From NCBI RefSeq assembly GCF_900167335.1, contig NZ_FUXI01000003.1:83791-147790 (forward strand): a stretch of DNA of 64,000 bases. The letters are read 5' to 3'. Of the stretch, positions 8,540 to 17,573 are shown one piece after another (position 1 is the stretch's first letter; every line of letters begins with the position of its first letter). This DNA comes from Pilibacter termitis. GTDB lineage: Bacteria; Bacillota; Bacilli; Lactobacillales; Streptococcaceae. The notes beneath the pieces are model-generated. The model made no database searches, was not told the origin of the DNA, and saw only the letters and a list, made by a program, of their open reading frames with translations. Both the position numbers and the translations under genes were made by a program.

Positions 8540-9871
8540 ATGGGATTCTTTTCAAAAAAACAAGAGCGATTTGAATTGTTGCATGGAGTCAACGTGCAAG
8601 AAAGTCGTCTGCGTGATGCAGTGGATTTGATTAACTGGGCAGAAAAAGAAAATGCGATGGCAATGGAGTTGAATACGTCCTCTAGCGTGGTGGTGGTGAA
8701 ATATAACCATAAAGAGGAAATGGTGTATGGCATGAAGTTGACGTTCCCAATGGACGAAGACACCGATTTTGATGAATTGCTACAAGACTTCTATACCAAG
8801 AAACCAATTGACTTTGACGAAACGATTTTAGAAAAGGCGACAATCGTTGAACCTGTTCAGCCGTCAAACGCCACTCCACCCATGCCTAGCGAGTTTCAAC
8901 AATTGGCACAAAAAGGGCAAGAAAACTTGCAAGAAATTCCAGTAATGCCAGAAGAAACTCCTTCGCCAACACCAGAGCAACTTGCGTTAGAGAATATGCA
9001 AGCCCAATTTTTGGCACAACAAGAGGAAATGGCAGCGTTGAAAAAACAATTGGAAGAAAGAATCCCTACCCCTGCACCAGAAATTCCTGTTGCGATTCAC
9101 CCCTCCGTTCCAATCGAAAAAACGGAACTGACTCAGAAAGTGGAAGAAACACAGCTCATTCCTTCAGTTTCTGAAATGGCGAATCTTTCCATTCCTCCCC
9201 TTGTGCGAGAGGAGGATTCTCAGCCGATTTCAGAGAAAAAAACAGAGGACACTCCACGAAATTCTCCTGTATCGTCCATTGCGGAAACAAGTTTTGATTT
9301 CTCGACAGATGATGCCGTGCAAGATGTGTTGTTTATGGTGAAATCTGAATTTGACAAGGCTTTGTCTGATTTCATTACCAAAGAAACGTTGAAAATCGAA
9401 GAAGAAATCAAACAACTCGATAAACGTGAACAAATCGCTGCCGATATGACGAAACGCTTTGAGTCTGAAAAAGATGCAGCACTCCTAACGAAAAGTGCAG
9501 AATTGGTTAAGAAAAAAGAAACAGCCATTCAAGAAGAAAACAGGCGGCATGAAGAAACCATTCTACAAATCGAGGCAGACTTTACGATCCAACGCAAAGA
9601 GGCACTCGAAACGATTCAAGTTGATTACCAAGCAAAATTAGAAGAAAAAATCGCAGCGGAATATCAACGTCAAACCGAGCAGTTAAAGCGTATCTTGCAA
9701 GGCAAAACAGACGAGCTGCAACTCCGCCAGAAAACAATCAACGCAGGCTTGAAAAACAATTTCCAAGAAGTGTTGGCAACGTTTAATACAAAACACAATC
9801 AAGTCATTGAAAACGTAGAAAAGCGAAAAGAACCGATTGATTTTGTGGCACGGATGAAAAAGAGAGCATGA
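8540..9871 (+). CDS. Large coiled-coil protein of the conjugation operon
   Basis: I do not recognise the family. An N-terminal globular part (about residues 1-100, with strands around NTSSSVVVVKYNH) is followed by a Pro/Glu/Thr-rich linker (about 110-240). A long Glu/Lys-rich coiled coil follows (about 265-410), and the end is DFVARMKKRA. There is no membrane segment, so it is probably cytosolic. It is the last gene of the prg-like run, before the Fic cassettes, roughly where pCF10 has pcfA. Confidence 0.7.
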   Translation: MGFFSKKQERFELLHGVNVQESRLRDAVDLINWAEKENAMAMELNTSSSVVVVKYNHKEEMVYGMKLTFPMDEDTDFDELLQDFYTKKPIDFDETILEKATIVEPVQPSNATPPMPSEFQQLAQKGQENLQEIPVMPEETPSPTPEQLALENMQAQFLAQQEEMAALKKQLEERIPTPAPEIPVAIHPSVPIEKTELTQKVEETQLIPSVSEMANLSIPPLVREEDSQPISEKKTEDTPRNSPVSSIAETSFDFSTDDAVQDVLFMVKSEFDKALSDFITKETLKIEEEIKQLDKREQIAADMTKRFESEKDAALLTKSAELVKKKETAIQEENRRHEETILQIEADFTIQRKEALETIQVDYQAKLEEKIAAEYQRQTEQLKRILQGKTDELQLRQKTINAGLKNNFQEVLATFNTKHNQVIENVEKRKEPIDFVARMKKRA

Positions 9872-9878
9872 GAGAAGT

Positions 9879-9935
9879 GAAGGAATCCTCTCGAATCTTC
9901 CTTTTGTGATAAAATGGGAACAAGGGTTTAGAAAA
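9879..9935 (+). promoter_or_regulatory. Duplicated 57-bp upstream segment, copy 1 (before fic1)
   Basis: This segment is repeated at 10767-10823 with only three differences. It contains an AAGGA...TTCCTT inverted repeat and a TGATAAAATGG block that can act as a -10 region (TAAAAT at 9910-9915). Each copy ends about 20-25 bases before the start codon of a Fic gene. Confidence 0.7.
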
Positions 9936-9955
9936 CGAAATCGAGGAGGTGCGAC

Positions 9956-10759
9956 ATGGACTTGATTACACGTATGCAAGAAGAAAGAGCTGGAAAAGTT
10001 CGTTCAATTTATTATGTAACACAAATTGAGATGTCTTACAACTCCAACAAGATAGAAGGTTCAAGACTTTCTCAAGAACAAACAGAACAATTATTTGAAA
10101 CGAAACAGTTTTTACCAAAAGCTGACGAACTCATAAAATTGGACGATGTGGTGGAAGCTGTCAATCATTTTCGGGCGTTTGATTCTATTTTAGACACGGT
10201 AGAAGAACCTCTTACATTCGACTATTTAAAAGAACTACACAAGATTTTAAAACGATTCACAAGTGATGAGGACAGTCCAGCACGTCCAGTTGGCGAGTTT
10301 AAGAAATATCAAAATGTTATTAGCAGTGCCACGCAAGAAGTGGAAACAACGAAACCTTCAGAAGTTGAATTTGAATTAGGTAACTTATTGCGAGACTACG
10401 AAAAAAATAGCGAAGATTATATTTTGACTTTAGAGGAAATCGTTGATTTTCATGTGCAATTTGAAAAGATTCATCCCTTTGCAGATGGAAATGGTCGTAT
10501 AGGTCGTTTGTTGATGTTCAAAGAGTGCTTGAGAAATAATGTCATGCCTTTTATCTTAAATAACGACTATCGCCAATATTACTATCAAGGATTAAATGAC
10601 TATCGAAAGGGCGAGAAAGAAAGATTATTAGATGTATTTGGAGCCTCTCAAGACAATTATCAGGCATTCCTTGAAAAAATGGAATTTGCAGGAGAGTTGA
10701 ATCGTCATTTGAGAGAGACAAGTTATGAAAGAGATATGTATAGAGGGAAATCTCTATAA
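9956..10759 (+). CDS. Fic-domain protein, probable AMPylase with N-terminal inhibitory motif
   Basis: The Fic core motif HPFADGNGRIGR is complete at about residues 172-183, with the catalytic His and the phosphate-binding loop. Near the N-terminus, SNKIEG (about residues 29-34) fits the [S/T]xxxE[G/N] inhibitory helix, so this should be a self-inhibited class II Fic enzyme. Such enzymes usually transfer AMP to protein hydroxyl groups. The ATG follows GAGGAGG. It has its own promoter-like segment and ends in MYRGKSL, similar to the GKS-type endings of neighbouring cargo. Targets cannot be read from sequence. Confidence 0.9.
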   Translation: MDLITRMQEERAGKVRSIYYVTQIEMSYNSNKIEGSRLSQEQTEQLFETKQFLPKADELIKLDDVVEAVNHFRAFDSILDTVEEPLTFDYLKELHKILKRFTSDEDSPARPVGEFKKYQNVISSATQEVETTKPSEVEFELGNLLRDYEKNSEDYILTLEEIVDFHVQFEKIHPFADGNGRIGRLLMFKECLRNNVMPFILNNDYRQYYYQGLNDYRKGEKERLLDVFGASQDNYQAFLEKMEFAGELNRHLRETSYERDMYRGKSL

Positions 10760-10766
10760 TTACACA

Positions 10767-10823
10767 AAGGAGTCCTCCCGAATCTTCCTTTTATGATAAA
10801 ATGGGAACAAGGGTTTAGAAAAA
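10767..10823 (+). promoter_or_regulatory. Duplicated 57-bp upstream segment, copy 2 (before fic2)
   Basis: Near-identical partner of 9879-9935, with the same inverted repeat and TGATAAAATGG block (TAAAAT here ends at about 10803). The similarity stops abruptly on both sides, so the duplication covers the control region and not the coding part. Confidence 0.7.
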
Positions 10824-10847
10824 ATAACGAGAAATGAAGGTGGAAAT

Positions 10848-11678
10848 ATGTTTGCCTATGAAAAAGTAGATAGAGAGCTGGCGGTCTTTTCTGCCAAACG
10901 TTTATTGGTGGATACGATTTGGAAAAATGCGAATATCGAAATCTCCTCAGGAATTACCTTTCCTGAAACAATGGAAGTATTAAATGGGAAAGTACCAGGT
11001 TCTCTTGCTTTTGACGATGCCCTTGTGGTAAATAATTTAAAACGTGCATGGGAATTTTTGTTTGACCATTTAAATTCTCCTATTTCATGGCAAGTCATCA
11101 GCCAATACAACAAAATATTGGGAGAGGGTGGACTGATTCACTCTGCTGGTTCTATCCGAAGTTACAACGTAAATATAAGTGGAACAAGTTATCGCCCACC
11201 TATGCCTGAGGTGGAGAACATTCTTGCCAAAATCGGAGAGTTAGATGCAATCAAAGACCCAGTCGAAAGAGGCTTATCTTATTTTTCAGAGGTCGCAAAA
11301 TCTCAGTGGTTTAATGACGGAAACAAACGAACCGCCTCCATGATTGCCAATCACTACTTAATTCAACAAGGAGTGGGATTGTTCGCAATGGAAGTGACAG
11401 GACGAAATGAATTTTTCACCGCTTTAATTCAGTATTACGAAACAGGGCAAAAAGAAGAATACCTTGAATTTTTATATGAACATTCATTTGAATTGTTGCC
11501 TTCAGGACTTACACCCAACAAACTGACTCCTGAAGAAAGATTGGAATTGACTCAACAACACTCAAGCCCAAAGGAACCTCAGAATAAATTTGAAGAACGT
11601 GTGCAGCAGGCAGAACAAGACAGAAAAAATCAATCGTTTTCGATAGACCATGGCTTAAACAAAGGGCGTTCTATCTAA
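10848..11678 (+). CDS. Fic/Doc-family protein with altered catalytic motif
   Basis: The Fido fold is recognisable from SQWFNDGNKRTA at about residue 150, which aligns with the Fic motif HxFxxGN(G/K)R. The catalytic His position is Gln here (Q-W-F-N-D-G-N-K-R), while the phosphate-binding DGNKR is intact. Either the activity differs from standard AMPylation or the enzyme is inactive. The last 40 residues form a separate charged tail with NKFEERVQQAEQ and end in GLNKGRSI, resembling the tails of the AbiEii and ArdC-type proteins here. The gene has its own copy of the duplicated upstream segment. Confidence 0.85.
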   Translation: MFAYEKVDRELAVFSAKRLLVDTIWKNANIEISSGITFPETMEVLNGKVPGSLAFDDALVVNNLKRAWEFLFDHLNSPISWQVISQYNKILGEGGLIHSAGSIRSYNVNISGTSYRPPMPEVENILAKIGELDAIKDPVERGLSYFSEVAKSQWFNDGNKRTASMIANHYLIQQGVGLFAMEVTGRNEFFTALIQYYETGQKEEYLEFLYEHSFELLPSGLTPNKLTPEERLELTQQHSSPKEPQNKFEERVQQAEQDRKNQSFSIDHGLNKGRSI

Positions 11679-11693
11679 AGCGAATCATTCAAG

Positions 11694-11726
11694 CAAAAGA
11701 CAGGAATTGTTCCCTGTCTTTTTTGC
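11694..11726 (+). terminator. Terminator after fic2
   Basis: AAAGACAGG and CCTGTCTTT pair around a short loop and run into TTTTTT. This would end the Fic transcript before the pcfB-pcfC group. Confidence 0.8.
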
Positions 11727-11732
11727 ATTTAA

Positions 11733-11773
11733 GAAAAAAGTAGAAAAAGAGAAAATTCTACTTTTCTACTTTC
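11733..11773 (+). repeat. GTAGAAAA-type repeat and hairpin before pcfB
   Basis: It contains GTAGAAAA followed by the inverted TTCTACTTTTCTAC, a hairpin closely matching those at 1166-1222 and 14213-14238. It ends just before the AAAAGGAGG ribosome site of the pcfB-like gene. Confidence 0.7.
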
Positions 11774-11787
11774 AAAAGGAGGCAGAA

Positions 11788-12288
11788 ATGGAACAGAAAG
11801 AAACCATTCATAAATTTCAACGCTTAGGCGAAACAACGCTAAGAATCGTCTTACAAATGTTGGGGAATTTAAGCACAGATAAAGTGAAACTGCTTATCGA
11901 AAAGCACCAAGAACTTCAAGGAGAAACCAATCTCTATACATTATTGAATCGACAAGACCCTGTGACGAGTCAATATCTCGACCAAAAAGTGAATTTGGAG
12001 CATTTAAAGAGTTATTTAGAGGAACAAGGTTTGCCGTTTGCTTTTAAGAAAACAAGCGAAGGGACAAACTTTTTCTTTCGAGTGAAAGATGAAGCTCTTG
12101 CCAACCGTGCGGTGGAAAATGTGCTGAAAGACCTCTTTTCCAATCCTCAAGCCTTTGCGAAAAGGGTTTTGAGGAAACCAGAGGCAATGACGTTTGATGA
12201 AAAAGTAGCCTATGCTCGCAAACAACATTATCAAACAACAAACAGAGGAAAATCACTTGCTCGTTCTATTCCTCGGAAAGTGAGGTAA
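11788..12288 (+). CDS. pcfB: PcfB-family conjugation accessory protein
   Basis: The start is ATG 11788 behind AAAAGGAGG. The 166-residue product is helical then mixed, with a very basic end (NRGKSLARSIPRKVR). It directly precedes the VirD4 gene, as pcfB precedes pcfC in pCF10. PcfB-type proteins (DUF3801) work with the coupling protein in DNA transfer. Its last 40 residues (TFDEKVAYARKQ) resemble the tails of several cargo proteins in this element. Confidence 0.7.
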   Translation: MEQKETIHKFQRLGETTLRIVLQMLGNLSTDKVKLLIEKHQELQGETNLYTLLNRQDPVTSQYLDQKVNLEHLKSYLEEQGLPFAFKKTSEGTNFFFRVKDEALANRAVENVLKDLFSNPQAFAKRVLRKPEAMTFDEKVAYARKQHYQTTNRGKSLARSIPRKVR

Positions 12289-12291
12289 GGG

Positions 12292-14091
12292 ATGCAAATT
12301 TATAAAAAGAATTTTAAAACCTATCTAAAATTGGCTTGCTTTCTTTTCGTTGTAGGCGTTTGGTGTGGGAATCTTCTTTACCACATTCCAGGCTATGACG
12401 TATATGGGAAAGAACTGTTTCTTTTTAGCGAGAAGTTCCTTGATTATGTACTCAACAACTTTTTCTATTTCTTTTATGCTCCTACATTATTTGCACTTAT
12501 TGGAGGGGTGCTTGGCTTTTTGAGTGGGTTGTTGGCGTATGCTTATAATAATGATTCAGGAGTGTATCGTCCGAATGAAGAACACGGCTCCGCACGTTTC
12601 GCCACAAAAGAAGAATTGGAGATGTTTCAAGACCCAATCTTTGAAAATAACTTGATTTTCACTCAACACGCACGAATGGGCTTGTTTAGTCATCGGTTGA
12701 GTTTCCATGCCCAGAAAAATAAAAATGTATGTGTAGTCGGAGGCCCAGGAACAGGGAAAACTTATACGTTCATCAAACCCAATATTATGCAAATGAATGC
12801 AAGTTTTGTCGTTACTGACCCAAAAGGATTGTTAGTGCGTGAAACAGGGAAAATGTTAGAAGACAACGGCTACAAAGTGAAAGTCTTTGACCTCAATACT
12901 CTATCTAATAGTGACGGATTCAATGTATTTAACTATATCAAAACAGAATTAGACGTTGACCGAGTGCTTGAGGCGATTACGGAAGGAACGAAAAAAAGCG
13001 AAAACCAAGGCGAAGATTTTTGGCAAGTCGCAGAAGCACTTTTGATTCGGTCATTTATCGCTTTTCTTTGGTTTGACGGCATTGACAATGATTACACACC
13101 GAATCTTTCCATGATTGCTGATATGTTGCGATTTACGGAACGAAAAGACCCGAAAGTCCCAAGCCCTGTTGAACTCTGGTTTGAGGAACAGAACCGACAC
13201 CGTCCAAATAATTACGCCTATAAACAGTGGTGTCTATTCAACAACAACTATAAGGCAGAAACTCGAGCGAGTGTGGTATCCATTGCGGTAGGTCGTTATG
13301 CGGTATTCGATCATGAACAAGTAGTGGATATGGTCAAAGTCGATACAATGGAAATCGATAAATGGAACGAAGAAAAGACTGCAGTATTCATTGCGATTCC
13401 AGAAACCACGGCAGCGTACAACTTCTTGGCTGCTATTTTCATGGCAACCACGATGGAAGTCTTGCGTAAGAAAGCAGACGAAGTGTTGACAGGTGTGCGG
13501 AAATTGAAAGAACAACTCTTGCACGTGCGATTCTTGATTGATGAATTTGCGAATATCGGCAAACTGCCGAATATCGACAAGGCACTTGCAACCTTCCGCA
13601 GTCGTGAAATGAGTATTGTGATTGTGTTACAAGCCCTTGACCAGATTAAAACGATGTATCGAAACGGTTGGGCAACGATTCTAAACACGTGTGACAGTTT
13701 CCTATTTCTTGGCGGAGATGAAAAGGAAACAACCAGTTACCTCAGTCAACGAGCAGGAAAACAGACAATTGCAATACGTAATCACTCGATTTCAAGAGGG
13801 CGTAATGGTGGCAGTGAGAACCGACAAAAACAAGCACGTGATTTGTTGACTCCAGACGAAATCGGACGACTGAATAACGGAGATGCTCTATTATTCATCT
13901 CAGGTCAACACGTTTTCAAAGACAAGAAATACACGGTCAAAGACCACCCGAACAGCTCACAACTCGCCAATAGTCCAAATGATGCCAACTGGTATTACTA
14001 CAAACGCTACCGAGATGATTATGAGCGGTTCATGGATAATGTCACACCAGACAATATAGTTGACCATGGGATTCTACAAGATGTTGCTTGA
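12292..14091 (+). CDS. pcfC: VirD4-family type IV coupling protein
   Basis: This 599-residue ATPase has two N-terminal membrane helices (about residues 15-32 and 58-85) and a TraG/VirD4 motor domain. Walker A is GGPGTGKT at about residue 149 and Walker B is FLIDEFANIG at about residue 414. The coupling protein brings the relaxase-DNA complex and protein substrates to the channel. Length and position match PcfC of pCF10. The start is three bases after the pcfB stop. Confidence 0.93.
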   Translation: MQIYKKNFKTYLKLACFLFVVGVWCGNLLYHIPGYDVYGKELFLFSEKFLDYVLNNFFYFFYAPTLFALIGGVLGFLSGLLAYAYNNDSGVYRPNEEHGSARFATKEELEMFQDPIFENNLIFTQHARMGLFSHRLSFHAQKNKNVCVVGGPGTGKTYTFIKPNIMQMNASFVVTDPKGLLVRETGKMLEDNGYKVKVFDLNTLSNSDGFNVFNYIKTELDVDRVLEAITEGTKKSENQGEDFWQVAEALLIRSFIAFLWFDGIDNDYTPNLSMIADMLRFTERKDPKVPSPVELWFEEQNRHRPNNYAYKQWCLFNNNYKAETRASVVSIAVGRYAVFDHEQVVDMVKVDTMEIDKWNEEKTAVFIAIPETTAAYNFLAAIFMATTMEVLRKKADEVLTGVRKLKEQLLHVRFLIDEFANIGKLPNIDKALATFRSREMSIVIVLQALDQIKTMYRNGWATILNTCDSFLFLGGDEKETTSYLSQRAGKQTIAIRNHSISRGRNGGSENRQKQARDLLTPDEIGRLNNGDALLFISGQHVFKDKKYTVKDHPNSSQLANSPNDANWYYYKRYRDDYERFMDNVTPDNIVDHGILQDVA

Positions 14092-14116
14092 CAAGGGGAT
14101 TTCTAAGATTAAGCTC

Positions 14117-14238
14117 AAAAGTAGAAAAGTAGAAAAGTAGAAAAGTAGAAAAGTAGAAAAGTAGAAAAGTAGAAAAGTAGAAAAGTAGAAAAGTAGAAAA
14201 GTAGAAAAGTAGAAAAGTAGAAAATTCTACTTTTTTGG
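14117..14238 (+). repeat. Octamer array (AAAAGTAG x about 13) ending in a hairpin
   Basis: About 13 uninterrupted copies of AAAAGTAG run to about 14220, then AAAATTCTACTTTTTT inverts the last unit. The final stem (AAAAGTAGAA with TTCTACTTTT) is followed by a T-run, so it could act as a weak terminator or attenuator. An AAAAAGGAGG ribosome site follows. pAD1/pCF10-type plasmids carry 8-bp partition repeats of a related TAG-rich type, but no par genes are visible here. Confidence 0.85.
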
Positions 14239-14260
14239 AAAAAGGAGGTGGTACAAGTCT

Positions 14261-14644
14261 ATGTTAGTAACTTATACAGAAGGGCAGAAATTGAGGCGTT
14301 ACGAGTGGCAATGCAAAGAGCTAGAAGAAATTTTACAGAAACAAAGAACATTAGAGACTCTTTTAGCACAACAACAAAAACAAACCGAAGAATTGGAGAG
14401 CGAGAAAAAGAAATTAGAATCCTATCAACGAGAAAATGGAACGTATGAGGATATTCTTAAAGAGAAAGAGGAACTTCTCAAAGAAAAAGAAGGTATTCTC
14501 CAAAAAAATAAACACTTACATCTTGAAAATCAACAGTTACAATTTCTCAAAGAACAAGCTGAAAATAGCTCGAAAAAACTTAGAAGGGAAAACGCTGAGT
14601 TACAAGAGCGGTCGCTTATCAAAAGAATATTCAACAAACGCTAA
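14261..14644 (+). CDS. Coiled-coil protein
   Basis: The 127-residue product is almost entirely a Glu/Lys/Leu/Gln-rich coiled coil (about residues 10-115) with a basic end (KRIFNKR). It starts behind AAAGGAGGTGG just after the octamer array and is closed by a terminator. I do not recognise a family. The context suggests a cytosolic structural or DNA-processing accessory. Confidence 0.6.
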   Translation: MLVTYTEGQKLRRYEWQCKELEEILQKQRTLETLLAQQQKQTEELESEKKKLESYQRENGTYEDILKEKEELLKEKEGILQKNKHLHLENQQLQFLKEQAENSSKKLRRENAELQERSLIKRIFNKR

Positions 14645-14670
14645 AAGCAACGTCAAGTTGCTTTTTTTAA
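14643..14670 (+). terminator. Terminator after the coiled-coil gene
   Basis: AAAAGCAAC, loop GTCAA, then GTTGCTTTTTTT form a compact intrinsic terminator overlapping the stop codon. Confidence 0.85.
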
Positions 14671-14685
14671 TGAAAGGACAAACAA

Positions 14686-14805
14686 ATGAAAACAACAGAC
14701 TGGACGGCAGAACAACTGCTATCAAACTTGATAGAGTTCATAGAAAAAGAACAAAAGCCACAGTTTTTGGCAGAGGAAAAAGTAAGAACAGGAGAACACG
14801 CATGA
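14686..14805 (+). CDS. Possible small protein upstream of the ArdC-like gene
   Basis: A 39-residue frame starts with ATG behind GAAAGGACAAACA and reads MKTTDWTAEQLLSNLIEFI and onward to GEHA. Its stop overlaps the ATG of a second tiny frame at 14802-14876 (24 residues, very basic, ending KKLFSIH), so the two may be translated together. Both fill the gap before the large ArdC-like gene. No family is recognised, and short length keeps confidence low. Confidence 0.4.
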   Translation: MKTTDWTAEQLLSNLIEFIEKEQKPQFLAEEKVRTGEHA

Positions 14806-14899
14806 GAATCACAAGGAAACGCAAACGAAAAATGCAACACAAGAATTTTATCAAGAAACTCTTTTCAATCCATTAACAAAAATCGAGGAGGAATACAAA

Positions 14900-17017
14900 A
14901 TGCAATTTATTTTGAAAGACAAAGCTGCAGAGACTTATATTAAAAGTGCCAACATCATCACAACCAATTCAAGCAATGATATTACCCAAGCTAGACGATT
15001 CAGCAGTCTGGCAGAAGTGAAACAATTTGTGCATGACGAAATGCAAATTAGAACGTCAGGATATGATGACGAGTTTGAACTCGCCAAAGCAAATGTTTTC
15101 GTTATTCAAGAAGACATGGGCGAGGCTCCGAACTTGCCCTTAGGCACTGTATTAGATGCGAAACTCTTTCATGAAGTGGAGCGTATTTTCGCACTTAGGG
15201 AGGAAAAACAACTCAACGCAGAAGAATTTGTGTCTATGCTCCAAAAAGAATATGACGAGTACAATCAAGCAATCGTGCGAGAAAAAATCGTAACACAAAC
15301 GAAAACACTTGAAACCCTTCCTCTGACAGAAAGCGAGGAAAATAAAATGGAAAAACGACAACAACCAGCACAATTGAGAGTTGACGTTTCAGGTTATAAT
15401 CACACGTATGAGCAATATGATATAACGTTTGATATTGACGAAGATAGTCAAAATATTATCATTCAACTTTGGAACGAAGGACAAGATTATCCTAGCAATA
15501 TTCCTGAATACTCATTGGAATATACGCAAGAGCTGAAAAAAGTAAGAGATGGAGGGGGAAAGTTATCTATTCCTTTTATTAGAATAGAAAATCATCTTTA
15601 TCCTACTCTAACTGCAATTGTTGATGAGCTAAAAAACACCGTTACAAAAGAAACGCCACCTATTGACTTCGAGAAAATCGCCACAGAAATTTTTCAACAG
15701 CGTGCCAATGGAGAACTTGGAACAAAGTGGGAAGACTTCAAAACTGCTGACGGAAAGTATGATTTGAACCGAGCGTTTCATTGTTTTGTTGATGATGTTT
15801 GGGAGAAGAAATATTTTTATGCACCGTCAAAAGAAGGCGAAGAAAACATTCAAACATTCATCAAAGCGTACAATGAGTTCTTTTACGAAGACGGCATTGA
15901 CCCGTATCAACAACAAACTTCATCTCCAGAAGTCCAAGCAAGATACAATCCAAAAGCAATTGAACTCTTTGAAAAAATGTATGATGCACATTTGGAAAAA
16001 ACGAAAGAAAAGACGGCACCAAAAGTTGATACTGCCCTAAAAGAAATCATCAAACAAAAAGACTACAAAGCTCTCTCTGCTCATTTGAAAGAGGGAATTG
16101 GCGAGTATCTCAAGAGTGATATGTTTAAAAATTATTTGGATTTTGTTGCTCACTTCCATAAATATTCATCGAACAATATCCGTTTGATTCTTGGTCAAAT
16201 GCCACAGGCAACGCAAGTGGCAGGGTTCAACAAATGGAAAGAAATGGGTCGTTCTGTCACCAAAGGAAGCAAAGCAATTTACATTTATGCTCCAAGCCAA
16301 GTAATTGAAAAAGACAAAAACGGAAAGCCAATCAAAGACCAAGACGGCAATGTTAAAAGGAAAACTATTTTCTTCTTAACGCCAGTGTTTGATGCCAGTC
16401 AAACAGAAGGAACTCCGATTCCCAAACCAGTGTATGCTTTAGAAGAAAACTTGGAAGACCCCAAACGTTTTGCGAAAATATTCGAGAGCTTGCAAGCTAT
16501 TTCTCCAGCTCCGATTGCCATTGAAGAAATAGAAAGAGCTGCCAATGGTTTCTATCGCCCAAGCGAGAACAGAATCGTTATTCAAAAAGGATTAGGACAA
16601 GAGATGACGATCAAGACGACCATTCATGAAATCACGCACGCTCTATTACACGCTGACTCACAAGCAAGTTTTGGTTCAGAAACGTACAGTCAACATGAAT
16701 TTGAGGCAGAAAGTGTTGCTTACATTGTCGCCAATCACTTAGGCATTGACTCAAGTGGCTATTCCTTTGGCTATCTTTCCAGTTGGACGGAAAACGGAAA
16801 AAAGGTCGAAGACTTTACCGCAAGTTTGGAAACTATTACCAAGCAAGCACAAGAAATCATCAACAAATTAGACAGCACGTTAAACAAAGTGTATGGCATT
16901 ACCGTGCCAGAAAATAAATTTGAGGAACGTTTAAAAGTGGCTCGTGAGACAAAAGAAACGAAACAAAAAACAACCGCAACGAAAGAGAAAACTTTGAACG
17001 CTACCCCAAAGAAGTAA
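14900..17017 (+). CDS. ArdC-like / LtrC-type protein with zinc-metallopeptidase motif
   Basis: The 705-residue protein has an N-terminal region of unknown type (about 1-380). An ArdC-like single-stranded-DNA-binding domain follows (about 387-490, with the YSSNNIRLILGQ and GFNKWKEMGR blocks). An ImmA/IrrE-like domain then shows HEITH at about residue 575. ArdC-type proteins counter host restriction during DNA entry. The last 40 residues form a charged tail with NKFEERLKVARE, like those of other cargo. It occupies the pcfD/ltrC region, before the relaxase genes. The ribosome site is GAGGAGG. Confidence 0.8.
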   Translation: MQFILKDKAAETYIKSANIITTNSSNDITQARRFSSLAEVKQFVHDEMQIRTSGYDDEFELAKANVFVIQEDMGEAPNLPLGTVLDAKLFHEVERIFALREEKQLNAEEFVSMLQKEYDEYNQAIVREKIVTQTKTLETLPLTESEENKMEKRQQPAQLRVDVSGYNHTYEQYDITFDIDEDSQNIIIQLWNEGQDYPSNIPEYSLEYTQELKKVRDGGGKLSIPFIRIENHLYPTLTAIVDELKNTVTKETPPIDFEKIATEIFQQRANGELGTKWEDFKTADGKYDLNRAFHCFVDDVWEKKYFYAPSKEGEENIQTFIKAYNEFFYEDGIDPYQQQTSSPEVQARYNPKAIELFEKMYDAHLEKTKEKTAPKVDTALKEIIKQKDYKALSAHLKEGIGEYLKSDMFKNYLDFVAHFHKYSSNNIRLILGQMPQATQVAGFNKWKEMGRSVTKGSKAIYIYAPSQVIEKDKNGKPIKDQDGNVKRKTIFFLTPVFDASQTEGTPIPKPVYALEENLEDPKRFAKIFESLQAISPAPIAIEEIERAANGFYRPSENRIVIQKGLGQEMTIKTTIHEITHALLHADSQASFGSETYSQHEFEAESVAYIVANHLGIDSSGYSFGYLSSWTENGKKVEDFTASLETITKQAQEIINKLDSTLNKVYGITVPENKFEERLKVARETKETKQKTTATKEKTLNATPKK

Positions 17018-17092
17018 CGACCGCAACAGAGTCTTTGACAAGTCGTTTGCGGTCAACACAAGCGAAAAACAATCAGAAAGAAGGAACAGAAG

Positions 17093-17566
17093 ATGACCAT
17101 TAGTAACGAAGAATTTCAATTTACAATCGCCCAATTTTTACTCATTGACCCAACTGCCCAAACACCAAGAGTCCACCCTAAGAGAATGGATATGAGCAAA
17201 GGGCAACTCTTAAAAAGAATTGATACATTGATTCGAGAGGTAGAAGAACAAGAGATAGAATTTGACCTCACGCCCTACAAAGAAACCGCAAAACAACTTC
17301 GGAAAATGAAAAAGAGAGAGGAGTATGAAGAAGTCATGAGCGAGATTCTCTTAGCTTATACTCCGCAACGAAAAGCAAGAAAACCAAAACAATTTTTGCC
17401 AGAAAAAAATACAATCAATCCAATTGTTCCAGTCAAAAATCTTGCGAAAAGTTCAGAAGATTTGTCTGCAAAAAAAGAAAAAATGCAAGTGAAACAAGAA
17501 GAAACTTCTTCGCATTTTTTCCAGAAGTTGAAACGAAATTTCTTTGGCAACGCACAAGAAAAATAA
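17093..17566 (+). CDS. Conjugation accessory protein (pcfE position)
   Basis: The 157-residue product is soluble, helical and basic, with no recognised catalytic motif. It lies between the ArdC-like gene and the candidate oriT, where pCF10 carries pcfE; the match is by position and size only. The intergenic DNA before it holds a GACCGCAA...TTTGCGGTC hairpin (about 17019-17054). Confidence 0.55.
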   Translation: MTISNEEFQFTIAQFLLIDPTAQTPRVHPKRMDMSKGQLLKRIDTLIREVEEQEIEFDLTPYKETAKQLRKMKKREEYEEVMSEILLAYTPQRKARKPKQFLPEKNTINPIVPVKNLAKSSEDLSAKKEKMQVKQEETSSHFFQKLKRNFFGNAQEK

Positions 17567-17573
17567 AAGGTCA

